Positions 34,714 to 44,630 are shown, counted from the stretch's first letter. The stretch is 64,000 nucleotides of DNA from Nocardioides zeae (GCF_030818655.1 NZ_JAUTAN010000001.1:434001-498000); one strand, 5' to 3'. The notes: generated by a model from the sequence alone, not told the origin. A program made the numbers and translations.

Positions 34714-35871
34714 GTGACCTCGACGCTCTCGTCCTCGCCGTCCGCACCACGCGCAGGGGGCGGTACCGCCCGGGACCGCCGCGACGTCGTCGTGCTCGGG
34801 TCCACCGGGTCGGTCGGTACCCAGGCGCTCGAGCTGGCCCGCCGCCACCCCGACCGCTACCGGGTGGTGGGCCTGACGGCCGGAGGGTCCAACCCGGAGC
34901 TGTTCGAGCAGCAGGTGGCGGAGTTCGCGCCGGCGTACTCCGGGCTGGGGGAGGAGGCCTCCGTCGAGGCCGCCGGGCTCGAGGCCGACGTCGTGCTCAA
35001 CGCGATCACCGGCGCGGTCGGACTGCGCCCCACCCTCGCGGCGCTCGAGGCCGGGTCGACCCTGGCGCTGGCCAACAAGGAGTCGCTCATCATCGGCGGC
35101 CCGCTCGTCGTGGGCGCGGCCGCTACCGGCCAGATCGTGCCGGTCGACTCGGAGCACTCGGCCGTCGCCCAGTGCCTGCGCGGCGGCCGGGCCGACGAGG
35201 TGCGACGGCTGGTGCTGACCGCGTCGGGCGGCCCGTTCCGCGGCCGCTCCCGCGCGGAGCTGGCGGACGTCACGCCGGCGGAGGCCCTGCAGCACCCGAC
35301 GTGGGCGATGGGGCCGGTCATCACCGTCAACTCCGCCACGCTCGTCAACAAGGGCCTCGAGGTGATCGAGGCGCACCTGCTCTTCGGGCTGCCGTTCGAC
35401 CGCATCGACGTGGTGGTCCACCCGACGAGCGTCGTGCACTCCATGGTGGAGTTCGTCGACGGCTCGACCCTCGTGCAGGCGAGCCCGCCCACGATGATGA
35501 TCCCCATCGCCCTGGGCCTCAGCTGGCCCGACCGTGTCCCCGACGCGGCGCCGGCCGTCGACTGGTCACGGCCCGAGACCTGGGAGTTCCACCCGCTCGA
35601 CGACGAGGCCTTCCCCGCGGTCGACCTGGCCCGCCGGGCCGGTGCGGCGGGGTCGACCGCCCCGGCCGTCTACAACGCGGCCAACGAGGTGTGCGTCGAG
35701 GAGTTCCTGGCCGGTCGCCTGCCGTTCGTCGACATCGTGCCGACGGTGGCCAGCGTTCTGGGGCGTCACGACGTACCCTCGATCGAGCCGCTCACCGTCG
35801 ACGCCGTCCTGGACGCCGATGCCTGGGCTCGCGAGACCGCCCGGTCCCTGCTCGGGACGGCCTCGGCCTAG
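34714..35871 (+). CDS. dxr: 1-deoxy-D-xylulose-5-phosphate reductoisomerase
   Basis: 385-aa NADPH-dependent enzyme producing MEP, the committed step of non-mevalonate isoprenoid synthesis. Motifs: [17 protein letters not shown] (NADPH), [26 protein letters not shown], the substrate loop around SGGPFRGRS and [19 protein letters not shown] block [14 protein letters not shown]. The GTG start follows CAGACT by 6 bases, compatible with a leaderless transcript; a longer ORF from 34636 is not supported. Followed by rip1 and ispG, the usual actinobacterial trio. Confidence 0.95.
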   Translation: MTSTLSSSPSAPRAGGGTARDRRDVVVLGSTGSVGTQALELARRHPDRYRVVGLTAGGSNPELFEQQVAEFAPAYSGLGEEASVEAAGLEADVVLNAITGAVGLRPTLAALEAGSTLALANKESLIIGGPLVVGAAATGQIVPVDSEHSAVAQCLRGGRADEVRRLVLTASGGPFRGRSRAELADVTPAEALQHPTWAMGPVITVNSATLVNKGLEVIEAHLLFGLPFDRIDVVVHPTSVVHSMVEFVDGSTLVQASPPTMMIPIALGLSWPDRVPDAAPAVDWSRPETWEFHPLDDEAFPAVDLARRAGAAGSTAPAVYNAANEVCVEEFLAGRLPFVDIVPTVASVLGRHDVPSIEPLTVDAVLDADAWARETARSLLGTASA

Positions 35872-35910
35872 CAGACCCGCACGACCCGCTCCGCACACCG
35901 AAGGACCGTC

Positions 35911-37275
35911 ATGACCGCCGCCCTGCTCTACACCCTCGGTGTCGTCGTCTTCGTGGTGGCGATCCTGGTCTCGATCGCCCTGCACGAGCTCGGCCACATG
36001 ATCCCGGCGAAGGCGTTCGGCGGGAAGGTGACGCAGTACTTCGTCGGCTTCGGCCCGACGGTCTGGAGCAGGCAGGTCGGCGAGACGGAGTACGGCGTCA
36101 AGGCGATCCCGCTCGGCGGCTACGTCAAGATCGTGGGGATGCTGCCGCCCGGCGCCGACGACCTCGCGGAGCAGGCCGGGGTGGATCCCGGCGGCGAGCC
36201 CGTCTACCGGGTCCGCAAGTCCAACACCGGCATGTTCACCCAGCTGGTGAGCGACGCGCGGGCCGCCGAGTGGGAGACCATCGGCCCCGAGGACGCCGAC
36301 CGGCTCTTCTACAAGATGCCGCCCTGGAAGAAGATCGTCGTGATGGCGGCGGGTCCGACCGTCAACATCGCGATCGCCTTCGGCATCTTCGCGGGCGTCT
36401 TCGCGACGTACGGCAACCCCGACGACCAGCGCACCACCACGACGGTGGGGGCGATCTCCCAGTGCGTCGTGCCCTACGCCGAGTCCGGTCGCGAGTGCAC
36501 GGCGGACGACGACCCGGTCACGCCGGCCGTGGCGGCGGGACTGCAGCCCGGGGACGAGATCGTCGCCTTCAACGGCACGCGGATCGGCGACTGGCGCCAG
36601 ATGCAGGACCTCATCCGCGGCAACTCCGACGGCGAGGCGCAGATCGTCGTCGAGCGCGACGGCCGCGAGCTCACGCTGACGACGAACACGACGGTCACGG
36701 CGCGCCCCAGCAACGACGAGGACGCGGACCCGGCGGCGACCACCGAGGTCGGCTTCCTCGGCGTCACGCCGACGACCGAGCTCGGGACCGGCGGCCCGAT
36801 CTACACGCTGGACCAGATGGGCACCATGGCGGTGCGCACCGTGGAGGCGCTCGTGCAGCTGCCGGCCAAGGTGTTCGGCGTCGGCAGGGCCATCGTCGGC
36901 CTCCAGGAGCGCGACCCCGAGAGCCCCGTCTCGATCGTGGGCGGCGGACGGATCGCCGGCGAGACCACGGCCCTCGAGGAGTTCCCGGTGCAGGAGAAGG
37001 TGGTCTTCCTGCTCCTGCTCATCGCCGGCTTCAACTTCTTCATCGGCATGTTCAACTTCATCCCGCTGCTGCCGCTCGACGGCGGCCACATCGCGGGCGC
37101 GGCGTACGAGGGCGTCCGCCGGCGGCTCGCCCGCCTGCGGCGTCGGCCCGACCCGGGGTACGTCGACGTGGCGCGGCTGCTGCCGGTGGCGTACGTCGTC
37201 GGCTCGGCCATCCTCGTCATGGGTGTCGTGCTCATCGTCGGCGACCTCGTGGTGCCGCTCAGCCCGTACTCCTGA
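35911..37275 (+). CDS. rip1: Site-2 intramembrane zinc protease RIP1/RseP-like (M50)
   Basis: 454-aa membrane protease that cleaves anti-sigma factors and other TM substrates. The zinc motif HELGHM (His25, Glu26, His29) is in the first TM helix, the third ligand Asp390 is in PLLPLDGGHIAG, and a PDZ domain lies between (GLQPGDEIVAFNGTRIGDW). In mycobacteria Rip1 controls several sigma factor pathways. It is 39 bases downstream of dxr and upstream of ispG. Confidence 0.94.
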   Translation: MTAALLYTLGVVVFVVAILVSIALHELGHMIPAKAFGGKVTQYFVGFGPTVWSRQVGETEYGVKAIPLGGYVKIVGMLPPGADDLAEQAGVDPGGEPVYRVRKSNTGMFTQLVSDARAAEWETIGPEDADRLFYKMPPWKKIVVMAAGPTVNIAIAFGIFAGVFATYGNPDDQRTTTTVGAISQCVVPYAESGRECTADDDPVTPAVAAGLQPGDEIVAFNGTRIGDWRQMQDLIRGNSDGEAQIVVERDGRELTLTTNTTVTARPSNDEDADPAATTEVGFLGVTPTTELGTGGPIYTLDQMGTMAVRTVEALVQLPAKVFGVGRAIVGLQERDPESPVSIVGGGRIAGETTALEEFPVQEKVVFLLLLIAGFNFFIGMFNFIPLLPLDGGHIAGAAYEGVRRRLARLRRRPDPGYVDVARLLPVAYVVGSAILVMGVVLIVGDLVVPLSPYS

Positions 37276-37334
37276 TCCGCGCTCGCCGCTCGGTGCCGGG
37301 GCTCGCCGAGTCGGTGGGGTGGGGGAGCGCCGCG

Positions 37335-37340
37335 TAGCAT
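37335..37340 (+). promoter_or_regulatory. Leaderless-type -10 element TAGCAT for ispG
   Basis: TAGCAT ends 7 bases before the ATG at 37348; no ribosome site is seen. Confidence 0.5.
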
Positions 37341-37347
37341 CGAGCCC

Positions 37348-38499
37348 ATGAGCTCTGTCGCCCTCGGCATGCCCGCGGCCCCGCCGCCGGTGCTCAGCCC
37401 GCGCCGCACCACCCGCCAGATCAAGGTCGGCTCCGTCGGCGTCGGGAGCGACCACCCGATCTCGGTGCAGTCGATGACCACCACGCTGACGTCCGACGTC
37501 AACGCGACCCTCCAGCAGATCGCCGAGCTGACGGCATCGGGCTGCGACATCGTCCGGGTCGCGTGCCCGAGCCAGGACGACGCCGACGCGCTCCCGGCCA
37601 TCGCGCGGAAGTCGCAGATCCCGGTCATCGCCGACATCCACTTCCAGCCGAAGTACGTCTTCGCCGCCATCGAGGCCGGGTGCGCCGCCGTGCGCGTCAA
37701 CCCGGGCAACATCCGGAAGTTCGACGACCAGGTCAAGGAGATCGCGCAGGCCGCGACCGACCACGGCACGTCGATCCGGATCGGCGTCAACGCCGGGTCG
37801 CTCGACAAGCGGCTGCTCGAGAAGTACGGCAAGGCGACCCCCGAGGCGCTCGTCGAGTCGGCCGTCTGGGAGGCGTCGCTGTTCGAGGAGCACGGCTTCC
37901 GGGACTTCAAGATCTCCGTGAAGCACAACGACCCGGTCGTCATGGTGCGGGCCTACGAGCTGCTCGCTGAGGCCGGCGACTGGCCGCTCCACCTCGGCGT
38001 GACCGAGGCGGGCCCGGCGTTCCAGGGCACCATCAAGTCGGCGACGGCTTTCGGGGCGCTGCTGAGCCAGGGCATCGGCGACACGATCCGCGTCTCCCTC
38101 TCCGCCCCGCCGGTGGAGGAGGTCAAGGTCGGTTTGCAGATCCTCGAGTCGCTCAACCTGCGCCCCCGTCGGCTCGAGATCGTCTCCTGTCCGAGCTGCG
38201 GTCGCGCGCAGGTCGACGTCTACACGCTGGCCGAGCAGGTCACCGCCGGCCTCGACGGGCTCGAGGTGCCGCTGCGCGTCGCCGTCATGGGCTGCGTCGT
38301 CAACGGGCCCGGCGAGGCCCGCGAGGCCGACCTCGGTGTCGCCTCCGGCAACGGCAAGGGCCAGATCTTCGTCAAGGGCGAGGTCATCAAGACCGTGCCC
38401 GAGAGCCAGATCGTGGAGACCCTCATCGAGGAGGCCATGCGGATCGCCGAGAGCATGGAGCCCGTCGAGGGCGCTGCTGCCGAGGTCTCCGTCTCCTGA
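37348..38499 (+). CDS. ispG: (E)-4-hydroxy-3-methylbut-2-enyl-diphosphate synthase IspG
   Basis: 383-aa iron-sulfur enzyme converting MEcPP to HMBPP in the MEP pathway. The N-terminal TIM-like domain starts [20 protein letters not shown]. The 4Fe-4S ligands are Cys281, Cys284 ([11 protein letters not shown]) and Cys316 ([11 protein letters not shown]), with Glu323 as fourth ligand, matching E. coli spacing. Shares the isoprenoid pathway with dxr in the same cluster. Confidence 0.97.
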   Translation: MSSVALGMPAAPPPVLSPRRTTRQIKVGSVGVGSDHPISVQSMTTTLTSDVNATLQQIAELTASGCDIVRVACPSQDDADALPAIARKSQIPVIADIHFQPKYVFAAIEAGCAAVRVNPGNIRKFDDQVKEIAQAATDHGTSIRIGVNAGSLDKRLLEKYGKATPEALVESAVWEASLFEEHGFRDFKISVKHNDPVVMVRAYELLAEAGDWPLHLGVTEAGPAFQGTIKSATAFGALLSQGIGDTIRVSLSAPPVEEVKVGLQILESLNLRPRRLEIVSCPSCGRAQVDVYTLAEQVTAGLDGLEVPLRVAVMGCVVNGPGEAREADLGVASGNGKGQIFVKGEVIKTVPESQIVETLIEEAMRIAESMEPVEGAAAEVSVS

Positions 38500-38508
38500 T
38501 CTGACGGT

Positions 38509-38572
38509 ACGACGCGGGCCCGTCCCCGAGATCTGTGCACGTGGTGCAGGTCGGGGGTCGGGCCCGTCGTCG
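38509..38572 (+). terminator. Long-range hairpin after ispG (contains repeat copy 1)
   Basis: ACGACGCGGGCCCG (38509-38522) can pair with CGGGCCCGTCGTCG (38559-38572) with one bulged base, enclosing most of the first 55-bp repeat. Position 10 bases after the stop suggests termination. Confidence 0.45.
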
Positions 38573-38825
38573 TTGGTGACCAGTTCGGATCGGTGCGCTG
38601 GGCGACGTTGTCTGGGGGGTGGCGCTTGCTCGCGTCTCCGGTCGCGCGTCGATCCGAGAAATGTGCGCCTGGTGCGGCCCGGGGGCCGGACCCGCTGTCG
38701 TAAATGACCACTTGCTGGGCCTGCGCGTGGCGCGTTGCTCGGGCTTGGTGGCTATCCGGCGGGTCCTGCCGAGAAAGGGTCACGGACGACGGACCGGGGG
38801 GCGGTTCCAGTGTCGTTGGTGACCC
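38528..38825. repeat. Three diverged ~55-bp repeats in the ispG/PKD-gene gap
   Basis: Copies at about 38528-38582, 38656-38710 and 38771-38825. Each begins GAGAnnnGTG/GAGAAAGGGT, has a central G5-6/CGG block, and ends near TGTCGTnnnTGACC(A/C). Copies 1 and 2 also share TGTGCnCnTGGTGC. Copy spacing is 128 and 115 bases. The 350-base gap has no convincing gene. Confidence 0.55.
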
Positions 38826-38849
38826 TTTGCTGTGGGTGGTGGCGGGTGG

Positions 38850-39659
38850 TCACCCCGTGAGGACGGGGGTGGCTTCGCGGACCTGGAGGTCAAGGGTGGG
38901 GCTGGGCATGTCGACGGTGCCCTGGACGCGTTGCCAGTCGCGTCCGTCGACGCGGAAGTCGGCGGACCAGGTGGTGGTGAGGGTGGTGGGGTAGGTGCCG
39001 GTGCGGGTGTAGACGTGGGTGATGTCGAGGTCGGGGTAGGGCGCGCCGGGGGTGGTGGTGGTCGTGGTGGTGCCGTCGCCGAAGTCCCAGGTGTAGGTGG
39101 TGGGGGTGATGTCGAGCTCGACGGTGTAGCCGAGGACGGTGACGGTGGTGGTGAAGGGTTGGGTGGTGGTGAAGAAGTTGGTCGCGAGGTTGACCAGGGT
39201 GGTGCCGTCGGGGGGTTGGATCTGGAGGACGGTCTGGGGCAGGGGTACGTCGCGGAAGGCTTGGTAGACCGCGGCGTTGATGACGGCGGTGGGGTCCTGG
39301 CCGGGGGTGGGGGTGCAGTTGCTGGGCAGCGTCATGTCGGTCAGCGCGTAGGCGAAGTGGGTGACCATCGTGAATTCGCCCTCGGCGCATGGGGTCGGCG
39401 CGAAGCACGTGAGGCCGTTGAACCCGGTGGTGCAGGCGGTCGTCGCGAGGTAGTCCACGCGAGCCTCGACGATGTCACCTCTGGTGATGGGCTGGCTGGC
39501 GACGACTTCTCGGTCCTCTTGAACTCGACCGGCCTCGGCTTCGCTCAGCTCGACAATCACGGCGAAGGCGTCGACACCCGGGTCGACCTTCGTGTCGTCA
39601 TCTGCGGCGGCGGTAGGCGTCAACAGACAGATCGCGAGCAACGGTCCAAAGCCCATCAT
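38850..39659 (-). CDS. Secreted PKD-domain protein
   Basis: 269-aa exported protein. The N-terminus MMGFGPLLAICLLTPTAAAD is a short signal peptide; the ATG pair at 39654-39659 is chosen because it overlaps the upstream gene's stop. The C-terminal third is a PKD-type immunoglobulin-like domain with YTWDFGDGTT, ITHVYTRTGTYPTTL and TTTWSADFRVDG; a long Thr run precedes it. The middle region has three or four Cys (TACTTGFNGLTCFAP, CAEGEF, NCTP). A surface or adhesive role is likely; no enzymatic motif is seen. Translationally coupled to the DUF6318 lipoprotein. Confidence 0.82.
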   Translation of the reverse strand: MMGFGPLLAICLLTPTAAADDDTKVDPGVDAFAVIVELSEAEAGRVQEDREVVASQPITRGDIVEARVDYLATTACTTGFNGLTCFAPTPCAEGEFTMVTHFAYALTDMTLPSNCTPTPGQDPTAVINAAVYQAFRDVPLPQTVLQIQPPDGTTLVNLATNFFTTTQPFTTTVTVLGYTVELDITPTTYTWDFGDGTTTTTTTPGAPYPDLDITHVYTRTGTYPTTLTTTWSADFRVDGRDWQRVQGTVDMPSPTLDLQVREATPVLTG

Positions 39660-40207
39660 CCCGCCGCCTCCGCGGTCAGCCACGCGACGGACCAACCCTC
39701 GGGTCCCCGACCGAGACCGAACGTGGCCGTCCCATGAGGTTCGCTTGACTCGCCCGCGATGGTGATCGAAGCGGTGACGACGACATCGGCCTGGTCGTCG
39801 GATACAGGCGCTGCACGTAGGTCCGACGGTGTCCACTGGCCCTCTGTCTCGGGCCCACCCTCCTCCTGGATGCTGTCGATCAATGCCGCGCAGGTGATGC
39901 ACCGGGGATCGACGAGCGCCTCCACCGGTCCAGACTCCCCAGTCATCAGGCCGTAATTGAGCAGCTCCACCCAGTGCTCCACGAACGCCACGGCGGCCGC
40001 GTCACCCTCGCCCCGCGCCTCCTCCGGCATCACCGGAACGGCCGGCGCCGAGGTCGCCGCTGACGAGGACGTCGCCGCAGCCGACTCCGACGCCGACGAC
40101 GAGGGCCACGGCCCCGCCTCCTCCGTCTCGCCCCCGCCACCGGTGCACGCCGCGAGCAGCGACGTACCGACGACGAGTCCGACCAACCTGCCTCCACGGC
40201 ACTGCAT
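39656..40207 (-). CDS. DUF6318 family lipoprotein
   Basis: 183-aa lipoprotein with signal peptide GRLVGLVVGTSLLAAC and lipobox LAAC, then a Ser/Ala/Thr linker and a globular domain (AVAFVEHWVELLNYGLMTG, then DPRCITCAALIDSIQEEGG with a C-x-x-C). This matches the DUF6318 family from memory; function unknown. ATG 40207 has a GGAGGG ribosome site; a GTG at 40258 is an alternative start. Its TGA overlaps the PKD gene's ATGATG, so the two form a small operon. Confidence 0.8.
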   Translation of the reverse strand: MQCRGGRLVGLVVGTSLLAACTGGGGETEEAGPWPSSSASESAAATSSSAATSAPAVPVMPEEARGEGDAAAVAFVEHWVELLNYGLMTGESGPVEALVDPRCITCAALIDSIQEEGGPETEGQWTPSDLRAAPVSDDQADVVVTASITIAGESSEPHGTATFGLGRGPEGWSVAWLTAEAAG

Positions 40208-40262
40208 GCGACCCTCCGACGAGCCCGCGTCGACGCGCCCGATCGCGTCGACAACCACGGCA

Positions 40263-40268
40263 AATCTA
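40263..40268 (-). promoter_or_regulatory. Possible -10 element TAGATT for the DUF6318-PKD operon
   Basis: On the reverse strand TAGATT (40268 to 40263) lies 55 bases before the ATG at 40207 and 4 bases before the GTG at 40258. The -35 is weak. Confidence 0.35.
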
Positions 40269-40332
40269 GGACAGCCCGGACCTACCCGACCACCCCCGCG
40301 TGCCGCCCTGTGGATGACGGGGCGCCCTCGCC

Positions 40333-40338
40333 TAGGCT
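40333..40338 (+). promoter_or_regulatory. Leaderless-type -10 element TAGGCT for the GNAT gene
   Basis: TAGGCT ends 6 bases before the GTG at 40345. Confidence 0.45.
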
Positions 40339-40344
40339 CGCAGC

Positions 40345-41193
40345 GTGGTGCTGACGAAGCAGGGGGTCCGGGTGCTGGGCCCGGCCGACCTCGACGAGTT
40401 CCTCGCGCTCGTCGAGCGCGACCCCGTCATCAACGTCTTCGTCGACCACCGAGCCCGCACGACGCGTCTGCAGCCGCGCTGGCTGGGCGGTGAGGTGTGG
40501 GGCCACTACGACGCCGGCGACCTGGTCGCGGCGTGCCACGTCGCCGCCAACCTGGTGCCGGTCAACGCCGACGCCGAGGCGGTGCGGGCGTTCGCGGCCC
40601 ACGCCCCCGAGCGCATCCGCTCGGTGTCGACGATCGTGGGCCCGCAGCCCGCGGTGGACGTCTTCTGGAGCAGCGTCTCGCCCCGGTGGGGCGCTCCCCG
40701 CGAGATCCGCTTCGCGCAGCCGCACCTGGAGATCGGTGACACGCCCCTGGTCGCGCCCGACCCCGAGGTGCGCCGGACGACCACGGCCGACATGGACGCG
40801 CTCTACCCGGCGTGCGTGGCGATGTACACCGAGGAGGTCGGCGTCTCCCCCGAGCGCGGGGGCGGCGCGGAGCTCTACCGCGCACGGGTGGCCCAGCTCG
40901 TCGCGCGGGGTTGGTCGTTCGCGCGCTTCGACGACCGGGGCCGCGTCATCTTCAAGGCGGAGGTGGCGTGCACGTCGCCCCACGCCGCGCAGGTGCAGGG
41001 TGTCTGGGTGGCGCCCGAGCACCGGCGCGCCGGGCTGGCGACGGCCGGCATGGCGGCCGTCGTGGAGACGGTGCGCGCCGAGATCGCCCCGGTGGTCTCG
41101 CTCTACGTCAACGAGTGGAACACCGGGGCGCGGCTGGCCTACGAGCGCGTCGGCTTCGTGGAGACGGCGCGCTTCACGACCGTGATGTTCTGA
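40345..41193 (+). CDS. GNAT acetyltransferase with N-terminal DUF4081-like domain
   Basis: 282-aa two-domain protein. Residues ~1-125 form a DUF4081-like domain (VLGPADLDEFLALVERDPVINVF, VWGHYDAGDLVAACHVAANL); the C-terminal GNAT fold shows VWVAPEHRRAGLATAGMAAVV (acetyl-CoA-binding R/Q-x-x-G-x-G/A) and LYVNEWNTGARLAYERVGF. The substrate is unknown. This gene normally sits between ispG and proS in actinobacteria, which supports the view that the DUF6318-PKD pair is inserted. Confidence 0.9.
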   Translation: MVLTKQGVRVLGPADLDEFLALVERDPVINVFVDHRARTTRLQPRWLGGEVWGHYDAGDLVAACHVAANLVPVNADAEAVRAFAAHAPERIRSVSTIVGPQPAVDVFWSSVSPRWGAPREIRFAQPHLEIGDTPLVAPDPEVRRTTTADMDALYPACVAMYTEEVGVSPERGGGAELYRARVAQLVARGWSFARFDDRGRVIFKAEVACTSPHAAQVQGVWVAPEHRRAGLATAGMAAVVETVRAEIAPVVSLYVNEWNTGARLAYERVGFVETARFTTVMF

Positions 41194-41202
41194 CGGCGTC
41201 CC

Positions 41203-42267
41203 TCAGCGACGCGGGTCGACGAGGATCTTGACCGCCGTCTCGTTGCGGTGGATCAGCGTGTCGAACCCGGCGTCGACGAGCTCGTCGAGCCCGATGACCC
41301 CGGTGATGAACGGCTTCAGGTCGACCTTGCCCTCGCGCGCCAGCGCGATCGTGGCGGGGTGGGAGTTGACGTAGGCGATCGTGCCCCGCAGGTCGAGCTC
41401 CTTGAGCACCAGCTTCTGCACGTCCAGCTCGCCGCGGTGGCCCCAGATGGAGACCACGACCACGACGCCGCGCGGCTTCGTCGCCTCCACGAGCGTGTCG
41501 AGGGCCGGCTGCACGCTCGTGGCCTCGAACGCGATGTCCGCGCCCACCCCGTCGGTGAGGGCGAGCACCTCCGCGACGACGTCCTGCGTCGTCGGGTCGA
41601 GCACGTGCTGGGCGACGCCGGTCTCGAGCGCCTTCCGGCGGCGCAGCGGACTGGGCTCGGAGATGATCACGGTGATGCCCTCGGCCCGGAGCACGGCCGC
41701 CGTGAGCAGGCCGATCGGCCCGGCGCCGGTGATGAGCGCGACGTCGCCCGCCGAGCCGCCCGAGCGCTGGAAGGCGTGGTAGCCGACGGCGAGCGGCTCG
41801 ATCAGCGCCGCCTCGTCCAGGGGCAGGTCGCCGACCGGGTGCACCCAGCGGCGCTGCACCACGATCCGCTCCGACAGGCCCCCGCCGCGGCCGCCGAGGC
41901 CGATGAAGTTCATGTCGGGGGAGAGGTGGTAGGAGTCGTTGGCGGTGCTGGTGTCGACGTCGTCGCGCACGATGTAGGGCTCGACCACGACGCTGTCGCC
42001 GACCGCGAGGTCGTCGACGCCCTCGCCGAGCGCGTAGACCGTCCCCGACATCTCGTGGCCCAACGTGATCGGCGCCGCTTCGCCCGAGATCGGGTGCGGG
42101 TGGCCGTGCGGGGGGACGAAGATCGGCCCGTCGAGGTACTCGTGCAGGTCCGTGCCGCAGATGCCGCAGAACGCGACCTCGATGCCGACGGTCCCCGGCG
42201 CGACGACCGGCTCCGGCACCTCCTCGATGCGGATGTCGCCACGGTCGTGGTAGCGCGCTGCCTTCAT
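41203..42267 (-). CDS. Zinc-dependent alcohol dehydrogenase, 2,3-butanediol dehydrogenase-like
   Basis: 354-aa medium-chain dehydrogenase. Start MKAARYHDRGDIRIEEVPEP is typical of the butanediol dehydrogenase group; a longer ORF adds 12 residues. The catalytic zinc site shows Cys37 in CGICGTDLHEY and the GHEMSG block; the NAD-binding motif is GAGPIGLLTAAV. The four-cysteine structural zinc lobe is not present, as in several members of this group. Oxidises or reduces vicinal diols/acetoin or related alcohols; exact substrate unknown. On the opposite strand to its neighbours and divergent from the DoxX gene. Confidence 0.87.
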   Translation of the reverse strand: MKAARYHDRGDIRIEEVPEPVVAPGTVGIEVAFCGICGTDLHEYLDGPIFVPPHGHPHPISGEAAPITLGHEMSGTVYALGEGVDDLAVGDSVVVEPYIVRDDVDTSTANDSYHLSPDMNFIGLGGRGGGLSERIVVQRRWVHPVGDLPLDEAALIEPLAVGYHAFQRSGGSAGDVALITGAGPIGLLTAAVLRAEGITVIISEPSPLRRRKALETGVAQHVLDPTTQDVVAEVLALTDGVGADIAFEATSVQPALDTLVEATKPRGVVVVVSIWGHRGELDVQKLVLKELDLRGTIAYVNSHPATIALAREGKVDLKPFITGVIGLDELVDAGFDTLIHRNETAVKILVDPRR

Positions 42268-42395
42268 CTCGGTGCCCTTCGTCGCGGGTGGGTGCGGGAT
42301 CACCGACGCACGCTAGGTACGCCGCGGTGCCGGCGACAGCGCTGCACGGCGTTGCGTCGCCGGGTCGGGTCCTCGGCCGCCCGGTGACCGGCCGG

Positions 42396-42401
42396 TAACG
42401 T
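42396..42401 (+). promoter_or_regulatory. Leaderless-type -10 element TAACGT for the DoxX gene
   Basis: TAACGT ends 8 bases before the ATG at 42410, favouring that ATG over a TTG at 42401. Confidence 0.4.
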
Positions 42402-42409
42402 TGCCGTCC

Positions 42410-42787
42410 ATGACCTCGACCGACGTCCAGCCGCTCAGCCCGACCGCGCGGGGCCTCGCCGCCGCCTTCGCCGTCTCCGGCGTCGTCCACCTCGTGCGTC
42501 CCGAGACGTTCACGCCGCTGATGCCCAAGGCCCTGCCTGCGCACACCGAGCTCATCAAGGGCTCCGGCGTGGCCGAGCTGGCGTGCGCCGCCGGGCTGCT
42601 CCACCCCCGCACGCGGCAGGTGGCCGGCCTGGCCAGCGCCGCCCTGCTGGTCGGCGTGTTCCCGGGCAACGTCACGATGGCCTGGCGGGCCCGCCGGAGC
42701 CGCAACGCGGCGTACCGCTGGGGCACCGTCGCGCGCCTGCCGCTGCAGGTGCCGCTCGTGCGCGCCGCCCTGCGCGCCGGCCGCTGA
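42410..42787 (+). CDS. DoxX family membrane protein
   Basis: 125-aa four-helix membrane protein of the DoxX type: helix 1 [20 protein letters not shown] with the family's xxGxxHF/L-like motif, then [33 protein letters not shown] and a basic C-terminus. DoxX-like proteins are linked to redox or quinone-associated complexes, but the role here is unknown. Confidence 0.82.
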   Translation: MTSTDVQPLSPTARGLAAAFAVSGVVHLVRPETFTPLMPKALPAHTELIKGSGVAELACAAGLLHPRTRQVAGLASAALLVGVFPGNVTMAWRARRSRNAAYRWGTVARLPLQVPLVRAALRAGR

Positions 42788-42838
42788 GGCCGCGCGGCGC
42801 CCCGGGAAACCCCTGCACGGCGTCGCCGCACCCGCCAG

Positions 42839-42844
42839 TAGCCT
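42839..42844 (+). promoter_or_regulatory. Leaderless-type -10 element TAGCCT for proS
   Basis: TAGCCT ends 7 bases before the ATG at 42852, supporting this start over the second ATG 12 bases further on. Confidence 0.5.
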
Positions 42845-42851
42845 TCGTCCC

Positions 42852-44630
42852 ATGATCCTGCGCATGTCCCAGCTGTTCGTCCGCACGCTCCGCGACGATC
42901 CCGCCGACGCGGAGGTGCCGAGCCACCGGCTGCTGGTCCGCGCGGGCTACATCCGTCGTGCGGCGCCGGGCATCTACACGTGGCTGCCGCTGGGGCTGCG
43001 CGTCTACCGCAAGGTCGAGCAGATCGTGCGCGACGAGATGGACGTGATCGGCGCGCAGGAGCTGCAGTTCCCCGCACTGCTGCCCAAGGAGCCCTACGAG
43101 GCGACGAACCGCTGGACGGAGTACGGCGACGGCATCTTCCGCCTGCAGGACCGCAAGGGTGCCGACTACCTCCTGGGCCCCACCCACGAGGAGATGTTCA
43201 CCCTCACGGTGAAGGATCTCTACTCGTCCTACAAGGACCTCCCGGTCTGGCTCTACCAGATCCAGACGAAGTACCGGGACGAGGCGCGTCCGCGTGCCGG
43301 CCTCATGCGCGGGCGGGAGTTCGTCATGAAGGACTCCTACTCCTTCGACATCGACGACGCCGGGCTCGAGCGCTCCTACGAGGCCCACCGCTCGGCGTAC
43401 GTCCGCATCTTCGACCGCCTCGGGTTCGACTACGCGATCGTGAAGGCCACCTCCGGCGCGATGGGCGGCTCGCGGAGCGAGGAGTTCCTCGCGCGCCTCG
43501 ACGTGGGCGAGGACACCTACGTGCGCAGCCCCGGGGGGTACGCCGCGAACGTCGAGGCCGTCACGACCCCGGCGCCCGACCCCCTGCCGTACGACGACGT
43601 GCCCGCCGCCCACGCCGAGGACACGCCCGCGACCCCGACCATCGCGACGCTGGTCGACCACCTCAACGAGGCGCACCCCCGCGAGGACCGGCCCTGGACC
43701 GCGGCGGACACGCTGAAGAACGTGCTCCTCATGCTGACCCACCCCGACGGCACCCGTGAGCCGCTCGCGGTCGGTCTCCCGGGTGACCGCGAGGTCGACC
43801 AGAAGCGGCTCGAGGGCCAGCTCGAGCCCATCGAGGTCGCGCCCATGACCGACGAGGAGCTGAAGGAGCACCCCGCGCTGGTCAAGGGCTACATCGGGCC
43901 CGCGCACGAGGGTCGCACCATCCTGGGCGAGGAGTCCGAGTCGGGCATCCGCTACCTCGTCGACCCGCGCGTCGTCACCGGCACGCGGTGGGTGACCGGC
44001 GCGAACGTCGAGGGCCAGCACGTCATCGACCTCGTCGCCGGCCGCGACTTCACGCCCGACGGGACGATCGAGGCGGCCGAGGTGCGCGCCGGCGACCCCG
44101 CCCCCGACGGGTCCGGGCCGCTCGAGCTCGCCCGCGGCATCGAGATGGGTCACGTGTTCCAGCTCGGCCGCAAGTACGCCGAGGCGCTGGGCCTCAAGGT
44201 GCTCGACGAGAACGGCAAGCTGGTCACCGTGACGATGGGCTCCTACGGCATCGGTGTCTCCCGGGCCGTCCCCGTCATCGCGGAGTACAACCACGACGAC
44301 GCCGGTCTCGTGTGGCCCCGCGAGGTGGCCCCGGCGGACGTGCACGTCGTTGCGGCGGGCAAGGGCGAGGAGCTGTTCGCCGCCGCGGAGCGGATCAGCA
44401 CGGAGCTCTCGGCGGCCGGGCTCGACGTGGTCTACGACGACCGTGCCGGGAAGGTGAGCCCGGGCGTGAAGTTCAAGGACGCGGAGCTCATCGGCATCCC
44501 GACGATCGTCGTGGTCGGCAAGGGCCTCGCCGACGGCGTGGTCGAGATCAAGGACCGCCGCAGCGGGGAGCGCGAGGAGGTCGCGGTCGACGCCGTGGTC
44601 GAGCGCACCCTCGCCGCCGTCCGCGGCTGA
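42852..44630 (+). CDS. proS: Prolyl-tRNA synthetase (bacterial type)
   Basis: 592-aa class II synthetase. Motif 1 region [20 protein letters not shown], motif 2 region [27 protein letters not shown], an inserted INS/YbaK editing domain of about 180 residues (bases ~43600-44040), motif 3 [14 protein letters not shown], and the anticodon-binding domain ending [19 protein letters not shown]. Arrangement and length are those of the bacterial ProS with editing of mischarged Ala-tRNA(Pro). Confidence 0.97.
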   Translation: MILRMSQLFVRTLRDDPADAEVPSHRLLVRAGYIRRAAPGIYTWLPLGLRVYRKVEQIVRDEMDVIGAQELQFPALLPKEPYEATNRWTEYGDGIFRLQDRKGADYLLGPTHEEMFTLTVKDLYSSYKDLPVWLYQIQTKYRDEARPRAGLMRGREFVMKDSYSFDIDDAGLERSYEAHRSAYVRIFDRLGFDYAIVKATSGAMGGSRSEEFLARLDVGEDTYVRSPGGYAANVEAVTTPAPDPLPYDDVPAAHAEDTPATPTIATLVDHLNEAHPREDRPWTAADTLKNVLLMLTHPDGTREPLAVGLPGDREVDQKRLEGQLEPIEVAPMTDEELKEHPALVKGYIGPAHEGRTILGEESESGIRYLVDPRVVTGTRWVTGANVEGQHVIDLVAGRDFTPDGTIEAAEVRAGDPAPDGSGPLELARGIEMGHVFQLGRKYAEALGLKVLDENGKLVTVTMGSYGIGVSRAVPVIAEYNHDDAGLVWPREVAPADVHVVAAGKGEELFAAAERISTELSAAGLDVVYDDRAGKVSPGVKFKDAELIGIPTIVVVGKGLADGVVEIKDRRSGEREEVAVDAVVERTLAAVRG

